From Rhizobium leguminosarum bv. trifolii WSM2297 (GTDB lineage: Bacteria; Pseudomonadota; Alphaproteobacteria; Rhizobiales; Rhizobiaceae), in contig NZ_JH719395.1 of assembly GCF_000271845.1 (NCBI RefSeq), forward strand, positions 1,136,466-1,200,465: a stretch of 64,000 nt of DNA, written 5' to 3'. Shown in pieces: positions 53,262-63,873 of the stretch; within the stretch, counting starts at the first letter, position 1, and every line of letters begins with the position of its first letter. The position numbers and the translations under genes are program-made. Under the pieces are notes generated by a model. The model saw only the letters and a list, made by a program, of their open reading frames with translations. It ran no database searches and had not been told where the DNA came from.

Positions 53262-54747
53262 CGGTCGCCAGGAGCGGCGTTGCTGTCGCGATGAATTCTG
53301 GAACGCCGCGAAGTACGCCCTGGAACCCGACGAGAGGATCTCCGAACCGCAAGCCGGAAGCGTCGATGCGATACTCCCGGATGGTGTCCTCGTGAAAGCC
53401 GGTCCTCTTCTTGATCACGGAGACCGCCCGCCGCACCTTTCCCGCGGCCTCGAAGTAGCGCAGCAGAATGACGGTGTCGGCGAGATAGGTAACGTCGACG
53501 GGTGCCTTCATGTCACCGACCAGCCCGTGCTGGGCAACGGTGAGGAATGTGTTGGCGCCTTGCCTGTTCAGATATTGCAGCAGCTCATGCATGTGAAGGA
53601 TCAGCGAATTCTCATCCGGCATCGAAGCCTGATAACCGTTGATGCTGTCGATGATCACGGTTTTCGCATCCGACTTGTCCACGCAACGGCGCACCCGATG
53701 GGAAAATTCGCCCGGTGACAGTTCAGCGGCATCGAGCTGTTCGATGTGGATGAGACCCGCATCCCTCATCGCTTCGAGATCCATGCCGAGCGCCTTCAGT
53801 CGCGCAAAGAGCAGACCGAGTTCCTCGTCGAAAATGAAGGCCGCCACTTTTTCGCCGCGCGCCACCGCCGCCATCAGGAATTGAAACGAGAAAGTGCTTT
53901 TGCCTGTCCCGGCAGGCCCGAGGATGAGTGTGCTGGAACCCCGCTCGAGGCCACCCCCCAGGAGAAGGTCCAGTTCCGGGATATCGCAGGAAATCTGGTC
54001 GCGAAGGTAACTCGACCTGTGTTCGGCGGCGACCAGTCGCGGAAACACCATGACGCCGCCGGTCTGGATGATGAAGTCGTGATAACCGCCGCGGAAGGCC
54101 TGGCCTCGGTATTTCATGATCCGAAGGCGTCGGCGCTCGGAGCCGTAGCTCGGCGCCAGTTCCTCGAGATGGATGACACCGTGCACGACGCTGTGCACCG
54201 TCTTGTCGAGCACGTCGGCCGTTAGATCGTCGAGCAGAAGGACTGTCGCTCCCTGCCGGGCAAAATAATGCTTAAGCGCCAGGATCTGCCGGCGATAGCG
54301 CAGTGAACTTTGGGCGAGCAGCCTTATCTCCGACAGGCTGTCGAGAACCACACGACGTGGCTTGACTCGCTCGAACGCGGCAAAGATTTCCTTTGTCGTC
54401 TCTCCGAGTTCGAGATCCGAAGAATAAAGCAGGCTTTGCTGCTGGTCGGCATCCAGCAGGCTTTCAGGAGGCACGAGCTCAAAGACCTCGATATTGCCGT
54501 CGATCACCATGCCGTGCGATGCCGCGCCGGCCCGGAGCTCGCTCTCGGTTTCCGAGAGAGTGATATAGAGCCCCGGCTCGCCGAGCCGTGCGCCTTCAAT
54601 CAAAAACTGTAGCGCGATGGTCGTTTTGCCCGCTCCCGGATTCCCCTCCAGGAGAAACACGTGGCCCGTCGAAAGGCCTCCTGCCAGAATTGTGTCCAAA
54701 CCGGACACACCGGTGCGGGCTTTCGTGGCAGGTGCAGCAGTATTCAT
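53236..54747 (-). CDS. KaiC-like double RecA-type ATPase
   Basis: 503 residues with two KaiC/RecA ATPase modules: Walker A EGNPGAGKTT in the first and LGPAGTGKST in the second, with YGSERRRLRIMKYRG and ADTVILLRYFEAAGKVRRAV as family strands. In cyanobacteria KaiC times the clock by phosphorylating neighbouring Ser and Thr in the second module; aligned by eye, this protein has Thr and Tyr there and Ala in place of the earlier Thr. No kaiA or kaiB is nearby; the partner is the overlapping histidine kinase gene. AAGGAAACA precedes ATG 54747. Likely a signalling switch, timing unproven. Confidence 0.93.
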   Translation of the reverse strand: MNTAAPATKARTGVSGLDTILAGGLSTGHVFLLEGNPGAGKTTIALQFLIEGARLGEPGLYITLSETESELRAGAASHGMVIDGNIEVFELVPPESLLDADQQQSLLYSSDLELGETTKEIFAAFERVKPRRVVLDSLSEIRLLAQSSLRYRRQILALKHYFARQGATVLLLDDLTADVLDKTVHSVVHGVIHLEELAPSYGSERRRLRIMKYRGQAFRGGYHDFIIQTGGVMVFPRLVAAEHRSSYLRDQISCDIPELDLLLGGGLERGSSTLILGPAGTGKSTFSFQFLMAAVARGEKVAAFIFDEELGLLFARLKALGMDLEAMRDAGLIHIEQLDAAELSPGEFSHRVRRCVDKSDAKTVIIDSINGYQASMPDENSLILHMHELLQYLNRQGANTFLTVAQHGLVGDMKAPVDVTYLADTVILLRYFEAAGKVRRAVSVIKKRTGFHEDTIREYRIDASGLRFGDPLVGFQGVLRGVPEFIATATPLLATDGGDSGNS

Positions 54748-54905
54748 TCATTGTTTCCTTCAGTTTTAAGTGTGAATTAGTGGCGAGCGATAGAATGTCA
54801 AATCGCCGGCACAGCATGTTTCGTCCCGGCAAAGAGGCTGTCGGGGCGTTGGTACAGGTGCTGTGTGGATACCCGCTCGTTGGCGGGACTCTGAGAATGT
54901 CGGCC

Positions 54906-55799
54906 CTATCCTCGATGGCGAAGCGCATCGACAACAAGGGTGAAGGCCGCCGAGGCGTGCCGGCGGCTCGGATAATAGAGATGGTAGCCGGGAAACGGCG
55001 GGCACCAATCCTCCAGCACCCGCACCAACCGCCCATCGGCAAGATGCGCCTGAACGGCGTCTTCAGGTAGATATGCCAGCCCCGCTCCGGCGAGCGCGGC
55101 ATTCAGCCGCAGGGCGATAGTGTTGAAGGTCAACTGTCCTTCGACGCGAACCTTCAGCTCGCGCTCGTCCCGCTCGAATTCCCATGCATAGACACTGCCA
55201 TGGGTCGGCAGGCGCAGATTGATGCAGTTGTGATCAGGAAGATCCTGCGGCATGAGCGGCTTCCGGCGCCTTTCGAAATAGGCGGGAGCGCCGACCACGG
55301 CCATGCGCATGTCAGGACCGATTCGCACCGCGATCATGTCCTTCGCCACCTGTTCGCCCAGCCGCACGCCGGCATCGTAGCGTTCCGCAACGATGTCGGT
55401 CAGTCCGTAGTCGACGATGATCTCGACATTGATATCGGGATAATCCGGCAGGAGCCTTTCCAGGGCGGGCCAGAGGATCGCATCCGCTGCATGCTCGCCG
55501 GCATTGATGCGGATTGTGCCGGCCGGCTTCTCCCGATAGGCGCTCAAGGCGGCAAGCTCGGTCTCGATCTCGTCGAGCCGCGGGCCGACGGTGAGAAGCA
55601 GTCTTTCACCAGCCTCCGTCGGCGAGACACTGCGCGTCGTGCGTGTCAGCAGTCTGAGCCCAAGCCGCTCCTCCAGCCCCCGGATCGTGTGGCTGAGCGC
55701 CGACTGCGACACACCGAGTTTCGCCGCCGCCTTCGTGAAGCTTTGTGCGCGGGCAACGGCAAGGAAGGCGATCAGGTCATTGACGGCAGGACGCGGCAT
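54906..55799 (-). CDS. LysR-family transcriptional regulator
   Basis: 297 residues: an amino-terminal helix-turn-helix ([20 protein letters not shown]) and the periplasmic-binding-like effector domain ([20 protein letters not shown]). It is divergent from a cupin and an aldo/keto reductase gene, the usual layout of a LysR regulator and its targets. No ribosome site is clear before ATG 55799. The effector is unknown. Confidence 0.93.
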   Translation of the reverse strand: MPRPAVNDLIAFLAVARAQSFTKAAAKLGVSQSALSHTIRGLEERLGLRLLTRTTRSVSPTEAGERLLLTVGPRLDEIETELAALSAYREKPAGTIRINAGEHAADAILWPALERLLPDYPDINVEIIVDYGLTDIVAERYDAGVRLGEQVAKDMIAVRIGPDMRMAVVGAPAYFERRRKPLMPQDLPDHNCINLRLPTHGSVYAWEFERDERELKVRVEGQLTFNTIALRLNAALAGAGLAYLPEDAVQAHLADGRLVRVLEDWCPPFPGYHLYYPSRRHASAAFTLVVDALRHRG

Positions 55800-55800
55800 T

Positions 55801-55817
55801 TATGAAACTTTCTCATA
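55801..55817. promoter_or_regulatory. candidate LysR operator
   Basis: TATGA-AACTTTC-TCATA, an inverted repeat of five bases each side, lies at the start of the regulator gene and 130 bases before the divergent cupin gene. LysR boxes often have this T-N11-A form. Weak evidence beyond position. Confidence 0.35.
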
Positions 55818-55945
55818 GGTCCTTGCCATTCCTACCATCTAATCGCGATCAAAGACACGCGCTAAATATACCTCCATCTTCGATTGAGCTCGTTCGCCGC
55901 GTGCGGACGAGCGTTCCCCACGCTCCGGCACAGGAAGGAAAGATC

Positions 55946-57341
<1,396 letters not shown>

Positions 57342-57570
57342 AAAGCGGAAGCGGCCACCACCCTTTTCGTCATGCTCGGGCTTCTGCCCCAAGCATCTGC
57401 AGCCGGTCGATCAATTGGTGGCAGATCCTCGGCACTCGGAAAGTAGCGACCCAACCGCGATCCGCCGGCCGACAGGCACACGCTATGACATCGCGAATAT
57501 ACCAAGACCTGCTACGTCACAGGTTTTGGTCGCAGACGGGCGTCGTACAGCAGGTGAATCTGGCGGCAAG

Positions 57571-58182
57571 TCATTGGTCGGTCGTGTCTTCCCGAACCTG
57601 CAGAATGCGGTCGATAAGACCCCATTCCACAGCCTCTTCCGCTGTCATGAAACGGTCGCGGTCCATCGCCTGCTCGAATTCTTCGTAGGTCCGCCCGCAA
57701 TGTTCGGCGTAGAGCCGTGTCATGCGATGCTTCGTCCGTCTCATTTCTTCGGCATGGATGAACATATCAGATGCCTGTCCCTGGAAACCGCCCAATGGCT
57801 GGTGAATATGGATGCTGGAATTGGGAAGCGCTGTCCGCTCGCCCGGCTGGCCTGACATCAACAGGAACGAGCCCATCGAACGGGCGGTCCCCATGCATAG
57901 CGTATGCACCGGCGCGCGGATGTAGCGCATGGTATCGTACATCGCGAGACCGCTGGTCACGACGCCACCTGGCGAATTGATGTAAAGATGGATCGGCCGC
58001 TTGGGATTTTCAGCTTCAAGAAACAGCAATTGCGCGCAGACGAGCGCGGAGACGGTATCGTTTACCTCGCCGTTGAGGAAGATGATCCTCTCTCGAAGCA
58101 GACGGGAATAGATATCGAATGATCGCTCCCCTCTATTGGATTGTTCGACGACCATTGGGACGAGTTGCATCGCTTCGCGCAT
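57571..58182 (-). CDS. clpP: ClpP-type serine protease, paralogue
   Basis: 203 residues of the ATP-dependent Clp protease subunit. The triad is present: Ser in [15 protein letters not shown], His in [16 protein letters not shown], Asp in [15 protein letters not shown]. The motif around Ser reads GTARSMG instead of the usual GQAASMG, and no clpX or lon is next to it, so it is an extra copy rather than the housekeeping clpP-clpX. GGAG precedes ATG 58182. It may degrade a special set of substrates. Confidence 0.93.
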   Translation of the reverse strand: MREAMQLVPMVVEQSNRGERSFDIYSRLLRERIIFLNGEVNDTVSALVCAQLLFLEAENPKRPIHLYINSPGGVVTSGLAMYDTMRYIRAPVHTLCMGTARSMGSFLLMSGQPGERTALPNSSIHIHQPLGGFQGQASDMFIHAEEMRRTKHRMTRLYAEHCGRTYEEFEQAMDRDRFMTAEEAVEWGLIDRILQVREDTTDQ

Positions 58183-58229
58183 TGGCGAACTCCAATTCTT
58201 CCGGAAATTGATAGGAAAGGCCTGCCGCG

Positions 58230-58589
58230 TCAGGCGGCGAGCATCAGGGTCTGGCTGTTGCTGTTGGCGACGGTTTTCGCCAGCCGCTCCAAGGTCGCGC
58301 CGGTCAGCTCGTGGATGATCCGCAGGCTGATTCCGCCCGACGTATTCGGGGCGATCGTGAAGGTGACAAAGCTTTCAAGGAATGGTGGGGTGTCGTCGCG
58401 CAATCTGTAGCGGACTTCCTTGCCCGGTGTCTCGGAGACGGATTGCGGATCGGCAAGCGCTTCTTTCGGCAGCCACCTCTCCCGAAATTCGGCAATGCTG
58501 ATCGCGCGCCAGACTTTTTCCGGCGCCGCGTCCAGCTCGTATTGCTGTTCGAATCCGGTTTTCTGCACCTTGGCCTTGATGTCGTTCAT
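58230..58589 (-). CDS. SRPBCC (AHSA1-like) protein
   Basis: 119 residues of the START-like fold: [20 protein letters not shown] and [20 protein letters not shown]. Such proteins often pair with an ArsR regulator; here the ArsR gene ends at the ATGA that begins this gene. The ligand is unknown. Confidence 0.92.
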   Translation of the reverse strand: MNDIKAKVQKTGFEQQYELDAAPEKVWRAISIAEFRERWLPKEALADPQSVSETPGKEVRYRLRDDTPPFLESFVTFTIAPNTSGGISLRIIHELTGATLERLAKTVANSNSQTLMLAA

Positions 58590-58897
58590 TGGTCCATATC
58601 CTTCAGCAAGAGCTTGAGAGCGTCAATACGGGTGGGCCAATAGGCACGATATCTAGCCAGCCATTGGACGATGAGGCCGAGCCCGTCCGGATCGACTTCG
58701 TAATTCACGAAACGTCCCTCCCGCTGTTCGCGCACAAGTCCTGCCTCCCGCAACACGGCAAGGTGTTGGGACATCGCCGGCTGGCTGATATCCATGCCCT
58801 GCCTGAGTGCGCTGGCATTCATGGTGCCGTTCGCCAGCCTCTCGAAAATCGTGCGGCGGGTTGGATCGGCCAAAGCTCGGAAAATATCATGTTCCAT
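58586..58897 (-). CDS. ArsR-family transcriptional regulator
   Basis: 103 residues: DIFRALADPTRRTIFERLAN and the recognition region GMDISQPAMSQHLAVLREAG, with the wing VREQREGRFVNYEV. It overlaps the downstream SRPBCC gene by ATGA. A perfect 9-bp inverted repeat lies just upstream (58905-58928). No metal-binding Cys motif is seen, so it senses something other than a thiol-bound metal. ATG 58897 is chosen as the family start. Confidence 0.94.
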   Translation of the reverse strand: MEHDIFRALADPTRRTIFERLANGTMNASALRQGMDISQPAMSQHLAVLREAGLVREQREGRFVNYEVDPDGLGLIVQWLARYRAYWPTRIDALKLLLKDMDQ

Positions 58898-58904
58898 CAC
58901 AGCG

Positions 58905-58928
58905 TCACATAAGCACACACTTATGTGA
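58905..58928. promoter_or_regulatory. perfect ArsR operator
   Basis: TCACATAAG-CACACA-CTTATGTGA: a perfect 9-bp inverted repeat with a 6-base spacer, starting 8 bases before the regulator's ATG. The size fits an ArsR dimer and points to autoregulation of the two-gene operon. Confidence 0.75.
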
Positions 58929-58991
58929 TTTGCAAGTCCGCTTCAGGCTTTTGTCAATTCGCGGGCAAAGGCTGCGATGGGCGAGGAACGG

Positions 58992-59092
58992 AGACGTTGC
59001 GGCATGTCCCCTTCGCCCCTCTTGCGGGGGTCCGAAGGACGGGTCGAGACCCGTGGCTCGACCCAGGCAAAGGTGGCGGCAGTCGGATGAGG
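58992..59092. repeat. intergenic repeat, family 2, copy 2
   Basis: Inverted copy of the sequence at 23632-23732, including GTCCGAAGGACGGGTCGAGA and palindromic GGTCGAG/CTCGACC parts. It lies between the ArsR operator and the end of maiA. Confidence 0.8.
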
Positions 59093-59166
59093 GGCTGCTC
59101 GCCGATCTTTGGGCGGGGGGTATCAACAAACCGAATCGACCGTCGTCCCTTGCGGCCGCTTTTGCA

Positions 59167-59802
59167 TCACCGCCGCGGCGCCGGCGCATTCTCCTGAAAA
59201 GCCGGTATCGCCTCGAGCCTGCCGACAATCTCCGCAATATTCGGCCACCGCGCGAGATCGAAGCCCATGCGCCGGGCGCTGATTGCCTGCGGGAAGAGGA
59301 AGATATCGGCGATGCCAGGCCGATCCCCGACCGCGAAGGCGCCTTGCCGGCGGCCGGCGATCATCGTCTCCACAGCCGCCATTCCCTCGCCGACCCAGTG
59401 GCGGCTCCAGGCGGCAACTGCATCGGCATCCGCCTGGAAGGCGGCGCCCAGGTGCAGGCCGATCCGCGGCGGCAGCAGCGCATGGATCTCGGCTGCGATC
59501 GCCAGCGCGATCGACCGCGCCAGCGCCCTGCCCTCCGCCGTATTGGGCAGCAGCGGCGGCTCGGGCTTGATCTCGTCGAGATATTCGACGATCGCCAGCG
59601 ACTGGGTGATGAGGACGCCGTCATCCGTCAGCAGGGCCGGCACCAGCCCCTGCGGATTGACGCTGCGATATCCGGCCTGCCGGCTCTCGGCCTCTTCACC
59701 GAGAATGGTGACCGGCAGCGCTTCGGCCGTCAGCCCCTTCAGGGCGAGCGCGATGCGGACTCTCGACGTCGCCGAAGAAATTTCGTTCTGGTAGAGCTTC
59801 AC
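59167..59802 (-). CDS. maiA: maleylacetoacetate isomerase (zeta-class GST)
   Basis: Isomerises maleylacetoacetate to fumarylacetoacetate in tyrosine breakdown. 211 residues starting at GTG 59802 (GGAGAAGGACA upstream) with KLYQNEISSATSRVRIALAL, the zeta-class Ser-containing motif, and VNPQGLVPALLTDDGVLITQ for glutathione binding. The GTG overlaps the stop of a small upstream ORF by GTGA, so translation is coupled. No hmgA or fahA is adjacent, so a general GST role is possible. Confidence 0.85.
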   Translation of the reverse strand: MKLYQNEISSATSRVRIALALKGLTAEALPVTILGEEAESRQAGYRSVNPQGLVPALLTDDGVLITQSLAIVEYLDEIKPEPPLLPNTAEGRALARSIALAIAAEIHALLPPRIGLHLGAAFQADADAVAAWSRHWVGEGMAAVETMIAGRRQGAFAVGDRPGIADIFLFPQAISARRMGFDLARWPNIAEIVGRLEAIPAFQENAPAPRR

Positions 59803-59951
59803 TGTCCTTCTCCCTGATGGCCTGAAGTGGAAACCGCAGATGCCACTGTGACCAGGCCGGCAAGCGGCGAAGGCTCCCGCGAGCTGATGTCGTAGATGCA
59901 GGGCGCGGCGAAGACCGTCGCTCCCAAAAGGCAAATGATCATCAATCTCAT
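59799..59951 (-). CDS. small exported or membrane protein coupled to maiA (50 aa)
   Basis: ATG 59951 to TGA 59799, with an excellent ribosome site (GGAGGATTTG). The first residues MRLMIICLLGATVFAAPCIY look like a short signal sequence or lipobox with Cys at 18. The rest is Ser/Pro rich. Its stop overlaps the maiA start (GTGA), which suggests it is translated and helps load ribosomes on maiA. No family recognised. Confidence 0.55.
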   Translation of the reverse strand: MRLMIICLLGATVFAAPCIYDISSREPSPLAGLVTVASAVSTSGHQGEGQ

Positions 59952-60055
59952 CAAATCCTCCGTCGACGAGGCCCGATCGGCGTCGTCTCGCTGGCTTTCG
60001 GCTTCGATATTCTGCCCGCCCACGGCCAAGGGCCTTGGGCGGGCAATGCCATCGG

Positions 60056-60472
60056 TCAGGCGACGGTCAATTCGACATGGATATTGCCGCGCGTGGCCTT
60101 CGAATAGGGGCAGGTCCGGTGTGCCTCATCCAACAGCGCCTTTGCGACATCCGCTTCGATACCCGGCAGGCTCACTTTGAGCCGGGCTTGCAGGAAATAG
60201 TCGCCGTCGGTCGTTCCGAGATCGACCTCGGCATTCACCGCGGTCTCGGCCGGAAGCCGGACCTTCAGCTTGCCCGCGGCAATGCCGATTGCGCCGAGAA
60301 AACAGGCCGACCAGCCGGCAGCAAAAAGCTGCTCGGGGTTGGTGCCGGGCCGCGTGCTGCCGGGAGGCGAGAGCTTGATATCCAGCTGGCCGTCGTCGCT
60401 CTGCGAAGCGCCGTCACGCCCGCCGGTGGTGCGGGTCTTGCCGGTATAGAGAACCTTGTCGATCTTAGTCAT
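60056..60472 (-). CDS. Ohr/OsmC-type organic hydroperoxide reductase
   Basis: 138-residue peroxidase that reduces organic hydroperoxides with two Cys: the first in AAGWSACFLGAIGIAAGK, the second in AHRTCPYSKATRGN. This spacing is the Ohr pattern. Start ATG 60472 with AGGAG upstream. No ohrR-type regulator is adjacent. Confidence 0.94.
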   Translation of the reverse strand: MTKIDKVLYTGKTRTTGGRDGASQSDDGQLDIKLSPPGSTRPGTNPEQLFAAGWSACFLGAIGIAAGKLKVRLPAETAVNAEVDLGTTDGDYFLQARLKVSLPGIEADVAKALLDEAHRTCPYSKATRGNIHVELTVA

Positions 60473-60648
60473 GGAACACTCCTAGTGTTGCGTCGTTAAA
60501 GGCGACGCGGGTTGACGGAGTGTGGTTTGACCGATCGATATATCCGGCATGTTTCTGAAATCAGCCGAAGTGTCACAAAACGTAGCATTCGGTATCCCGG
60601 ACATTTTCCCATACAAAACCGCCGGAAAAATTCCGACGATCGCAATCG

Positions 60649-61971
60649 TCACCGAAGGGTGACTTCTGCAGCCAGCCCGCCGCCGGCGCGATTGTAGAGC
60701 CGCAGCGATCCGCCGATCTTGGCGGTCAACTGCTGGGCGATCGCAAGACCGAGGCCCGTGCCGCCGGTCTCCCGGTTGCGGGATTGCTCCAGCCGGAAGA
60801 AAGGCTGCATTGCGGCCTCGAGCATGTCGTCTGGAATTCCAGGCCCCCGGTCCATCACCGTGATGACGACATCGTTTTCCGCGTTGTGTTCGACGCTGAT
60901 TTCGGCAGCGCCCGCAAATTTCAACGCATTGTCGATGAAGTTCGACAGGATACGGCGAAGGGCATGCGGCTTGGTCAGGGCGGCGCCCTGAACCAGCCCG
61001 ACGACCGTGACTGCCTTTCCGGTGTCCTGATAATCGTAGGCTATGCTGTCGATGAACGAGGCGAGATCGATGCGCGCATTCTTCTCGCCGTTGCCGTGGG
61101 CGCTGCGCGCATAGGCGATGCCGTCCTGGACGAGGCGCTGGATCTCGCCGAGATCCTGCACCAGCTTGTCCCTCTCCGGCGAATCCTCCGCCATGTCGGC
61201 GCGCAGCCGCATGCGGGTGATCGGCGTCTGCAGATCGTGTGAGATCGCCGCCAATATCTGCACGCGCTCTTCGAGGTAATGGGCGATCCGCTCCCGCATC
61301 GCATTGAAGGCGCGGGCCGCATGCGCGACCTCGCTCGGACCCGCCTCGCTGAGCGCCGGGCCATCCTTGTTGGGGTCGAGGGCATCGGCGGCGGCGGCAA
61401 GCGCGCCGAGCGGCCGGATCGCCTGGCGAACCGCAAACCAGGTACAGAGGATGAGCAGCAGCATCTGGATGACGAAGACATAGGGCAGCCATGCGGCGAT
61501 CGGCATGACGCCTCTCGGCGTGACATCGATCGTCAGAGGCGTTCCGTCGCTCAATGTCAGATGCGCCTGCAGCCGGTTCACCTCGCCCGGAATCCGTTCG
61601 ATACTGATCGGAAAGCGGTGCCCGGCGGCCGCCTCTATCTTGCCTGCGATCTCCCTTGCCTTGCTGGAGCTGTCGGGCACACCGGCCAGACCAGGTCCGA
61701 GTTCGAAGCGGTAATTGCCGCGGCTCAGCCAATCCAGCAGGTCGCCGCGCTCACTGGACGGCAGCCGGTCGAGAACGGCAATCGACGTTGCGACGTCATT
61801 CTCCAGCGTGCCGAGCATCACCGCCTTGGCCGACATGGTGCGCTCCATATAGAGCACACTGAAGGAGAGCCCGTAGGCGAAAGCCAGGCCGATCAAAAGG
61901 ATCAGAAAGATCCGCGATCGCAACGTCCTCGGCCACGTCAAAGCCGAGACTGAGGGGATTGCCGCTCTCAT
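60649..61971 (-). CDS. sensor histidine kinase (EnvZ-like)
   Basis: 440 residues: a membrane helix (IFLILLIGLAFAYGLSFSVL), a periplasmic domain, a second helix (WLPYVFVIQMLLLILCTWFA), HAMP, then the His domain with acceptor in LAAISHDLQTPITRMRL and an ATPase domain (RILSNFIDNALKFAG, TGGTGLGLAIAQQL). Its start overlaps the regulator's stop by four bases (ATGA), so they form a unit. The signal is unknown. Confidence 0.95.
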   Translation of the reverse strand: MRAAIPSVSALTWPRTLRSRIFLILLIGLAFAYGLSFSVLYMERTMSAKAVMLGTLENDVATSIAVLDRLPSSERGDLLDWLSRGNYRFELGPGLAGVPDSSSKAREIAGKIEAAAGHRFPISIERIPGEVNRLQAHLTLSDGTPLTIDVTPRGVMPIAAWLPYVFVIQMLLLILCTWFAVRQAIRPLGALAAAADALDPNKDGPALSEAGPSEVAHAARAFNAMRERIAHYLEERVQILAAISHDLQTPITRMRLRADMAEDSPERDKLVQDLGEIQRLVQDGIAYARSAHGNGEKNARIDLASFIDSIAYDYQDTGKAVTVVGLVQGAALTKPHALRRILSNFIDNALKFAGAAEISVEHNAENDVVITVMDRGPGIPDDMLEAAMQPFFRLEQSRNRETGGTGLGLAIAQQLTAKIGGSLRLYNRAGGGLAAEVTLR

Positions 61972-62708
61972 TGGCGCGGTTCCGAGATTTCGACCGGAAC
62001 GGAAAATACATAGCCTTCGCTGCGCACCGTCTTGATGTAAGTCGGTTCGCGCGCATCGTCCCCCAGCCGCTGCCGCAGGCGGCTGACCAGGAGATCGATC
62101 GAGCGATCGAAGAGGTCGGCGTCACGGCCCTGCGTCAGGCTGAGAAGCTGGTCGCGATTGAGCACCCGCTGCGGGTGATCGATGAAGACGCGAAGCAAGC
62201 GGTATTCGGCGCCGCTGAGCGCAATCGCGGTCCCCTCCTTGTCGAGGAGATGCCGGGCGACCGTATCGAGCCGCCAATCGCCGAAGCTCAGCAGCTGCCC
62301 CGCCTCGCTGATCTGCAGATTGGGCGGCAGCATGCGCGTCCGCCGCAGCACTGCCTTGATGCGGGCAAGCAGCTCGCGCGCGGCAAAGGGTTTGGGAAGG
62401 TAATCGTCGGCGCCCATCTCCAGCCCGAGGATCCTGTCCATCTCGTCGGTGCGGGCCGTCAACATCAGGATCGGGATCGCCTTGTGCCGGCCGGAGCGCA
62501 ACTCGCGGCACAGCACCAGCCCGTCGTCGCCGGGCATCATCACGTCCAGCACGATCAGGTCAACGGCATTGGCTTCGATAAAACTGCGCATCTGGCGTCC
62601 GTCCGCGGCAACGCTGGTCCTCAGGCCATTCTTCTGCAGATAGCTCGACACCAGCTCGCGGATTTCGCGATCGTCATCGACGATCAGGATGTGATCGACA
62701 TGATCCAT
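61968..62708 (-). CDS. OmpR-family response regulator
   Basis: 246 residues: receiver with acceptor Asp in LIVLDVMMPGDDGL and Lys in DDYLPKPFAARELL, then a winged-helix DNA-binding domain ending DLFDRSIDLLVSRLRQRLGD. It is the first gene of the pair with the histidine kinase. Targets are unknown; the neighbouring epoxide-hydrolase-like gene on the same strand upstream is a possible one. Confidence 0.96.
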   Translation of the reverse strand: MDHVDHILIVDDDREIRELVSSYLQKNGLRTSVAADGRQMRSFIEANAVDLIVLDVMMPGDDGLVLCRELRSGRHKAIPILMLTARTDEMDRILGLEMGADDYLPKPFAARELLARIKAVLRRTRMLPPNLQISEAGQLLSFGDWRLDTVARHLLDKEGTAIALSGAEYRLLRVFIDHPQRVLNRDQLLSLTQGRDADLFDRSIDLLVSRLRQRLGDDAREPTYIKTVRSEGYVFSVPVEISEPRQ

Positions 62709-62823
62709 TTTGCCTATTCCTCAACGATACTGCGGTCGCGCCCTCCGCCTCGCTCCGGTGTCGAGACGGCTGACGCGACCTACGCATATTCCATCGACCG
62801 GAGCAACGAGGCTCCGCGACGAC

Positions 62824-63873
62824 CTAAAAACGATCGACGTCGATGACCGCCTGCGCGAAGGCCTGCGGCGCTTCCTGCGGCAGGTTATGGCCGATGCCGC
62901 CGCCGATGGTGCGATGCTCGTATCTGCCGGAGAATTTTGCGGCATAGGCGGAGGGCTCTGGATGCGGCGCACCGTTTGCATCACCCTCCATGGTGATCGT
63001 CGGCACCGAAATCATCGGTAAGGCGGCAAGCGTCTTTTCATAGGCATCGTATTTGGCTTCGCCTTCGACAAGCCCCAGGCGCCAGCGATAATTGTGGATG
63101 ACGATCGCGACATGGTCGGGATTGTCGAAGGCGGCGGCCGACCTGTCGAAAGTCGCATCGTCGAATTTCCACTTCGGCGAAGCCGTCTGCCAAATCAGCT
63201 TTGCGAAATCATGGGTATTACTCTCGTAACCCAGCCGCCCACGTTCGGTTGCAAAATAAAACTGATACCACCAAGCCAGTTCGGCCTTCGGCGGCAGGGG
63301 CTTCAGATTGGCTTCCTGGCTGCCGATCAGGTAGCCGCTCACCGATACCATCGCCTTGCAGCGCTCCGGCCACAATGCCGCCATAATGTTGGCGGTCCGC
63401 CCGCCCCAGTCATAGCCGGCAATCACCGCCTTCTCGATATCGAGCGCATCGAGCAGCGCGATCATGTCGGCAGCCAGCGCCGACGGCTGGCCATTGCGAG
63501 CCGTCTGGTCGTCCAAGAAGCGGGTCGTGCCATAGCCGCGCAGATAAGGCACGATCACCCTATAGCCTGCCGAGGCAAGCAACGGCGCAACGTCGACGAA
63601 ACTATAAATATCATAGGGCCAGCCATGCAGCAGCAGTACCACCGGGCCATCCGCCTCCCCCGCCTCGGCATAACCGATATCGAGCACGCCTGCCTTGACC
63701 TGCTTCAGCGCTTCGAACGACGTATTGGTTCCGGCTTTCACATCAGGCAGGGATACGGAGCCCTGCGCCGACTGGGCAGCCGCGGTGCGGGCCACGCCGA
63801 ATTCGACTGCCGCAAGTGCGATTGCCGTCATGCCGAAGAAACGGCGGCGGTTATGATTGATTTGCTCTGACAT
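62824..63873 (-). CDS. alpha/beta-hydrolase (epoxide-hydrolase-like) with Tat signal
   Basis: 349 residues with a twin-arginine signal (NRRRFFGMTAIALAAVEFGV) for folded export. The fold shows LLLHGWPYDIYSFVDV, the nucleophile Asp in AVIAGYDWGGRTANIMAALW (the Asp form of epoxide hydrolases and dehalogenases) and the final His near GGGIGHNLPQEAP. Substrate unknown. The 127 bases after its start (63874-64000) show no gene. Confidence 0.93.
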   Translation of the reverse strand: MSEQINHNRRRFFGMTAIALAAVEFGVARTAAAQSAQGSVSLPDVKAGTNTSFEALKQVKAGVLDIGYAEAGEADGPVVLLLHGWPYDIYSFVDVAPLLASAGYRVIVPYLRGYGTTRFLDDQTARNGQPSALAADMIALLDALDIEKAVIAGYDWGGRTANIMAALWPERCKAMVSVSGYLIGSQEANLKPLPPKAELAWWYQFYFATERGRLGYESNTHDFAKLIWQTASPKWKFDDATFDRSAAAFDNPDHVAIVIHNYRWRLGLVEGEAKYDAYEKTLAALPMISVPTITMEGDANGAPHPEPSAYAAKFSGRYEHRTIGGGIGHNLPQEAPQAFAQAVIDVDRF

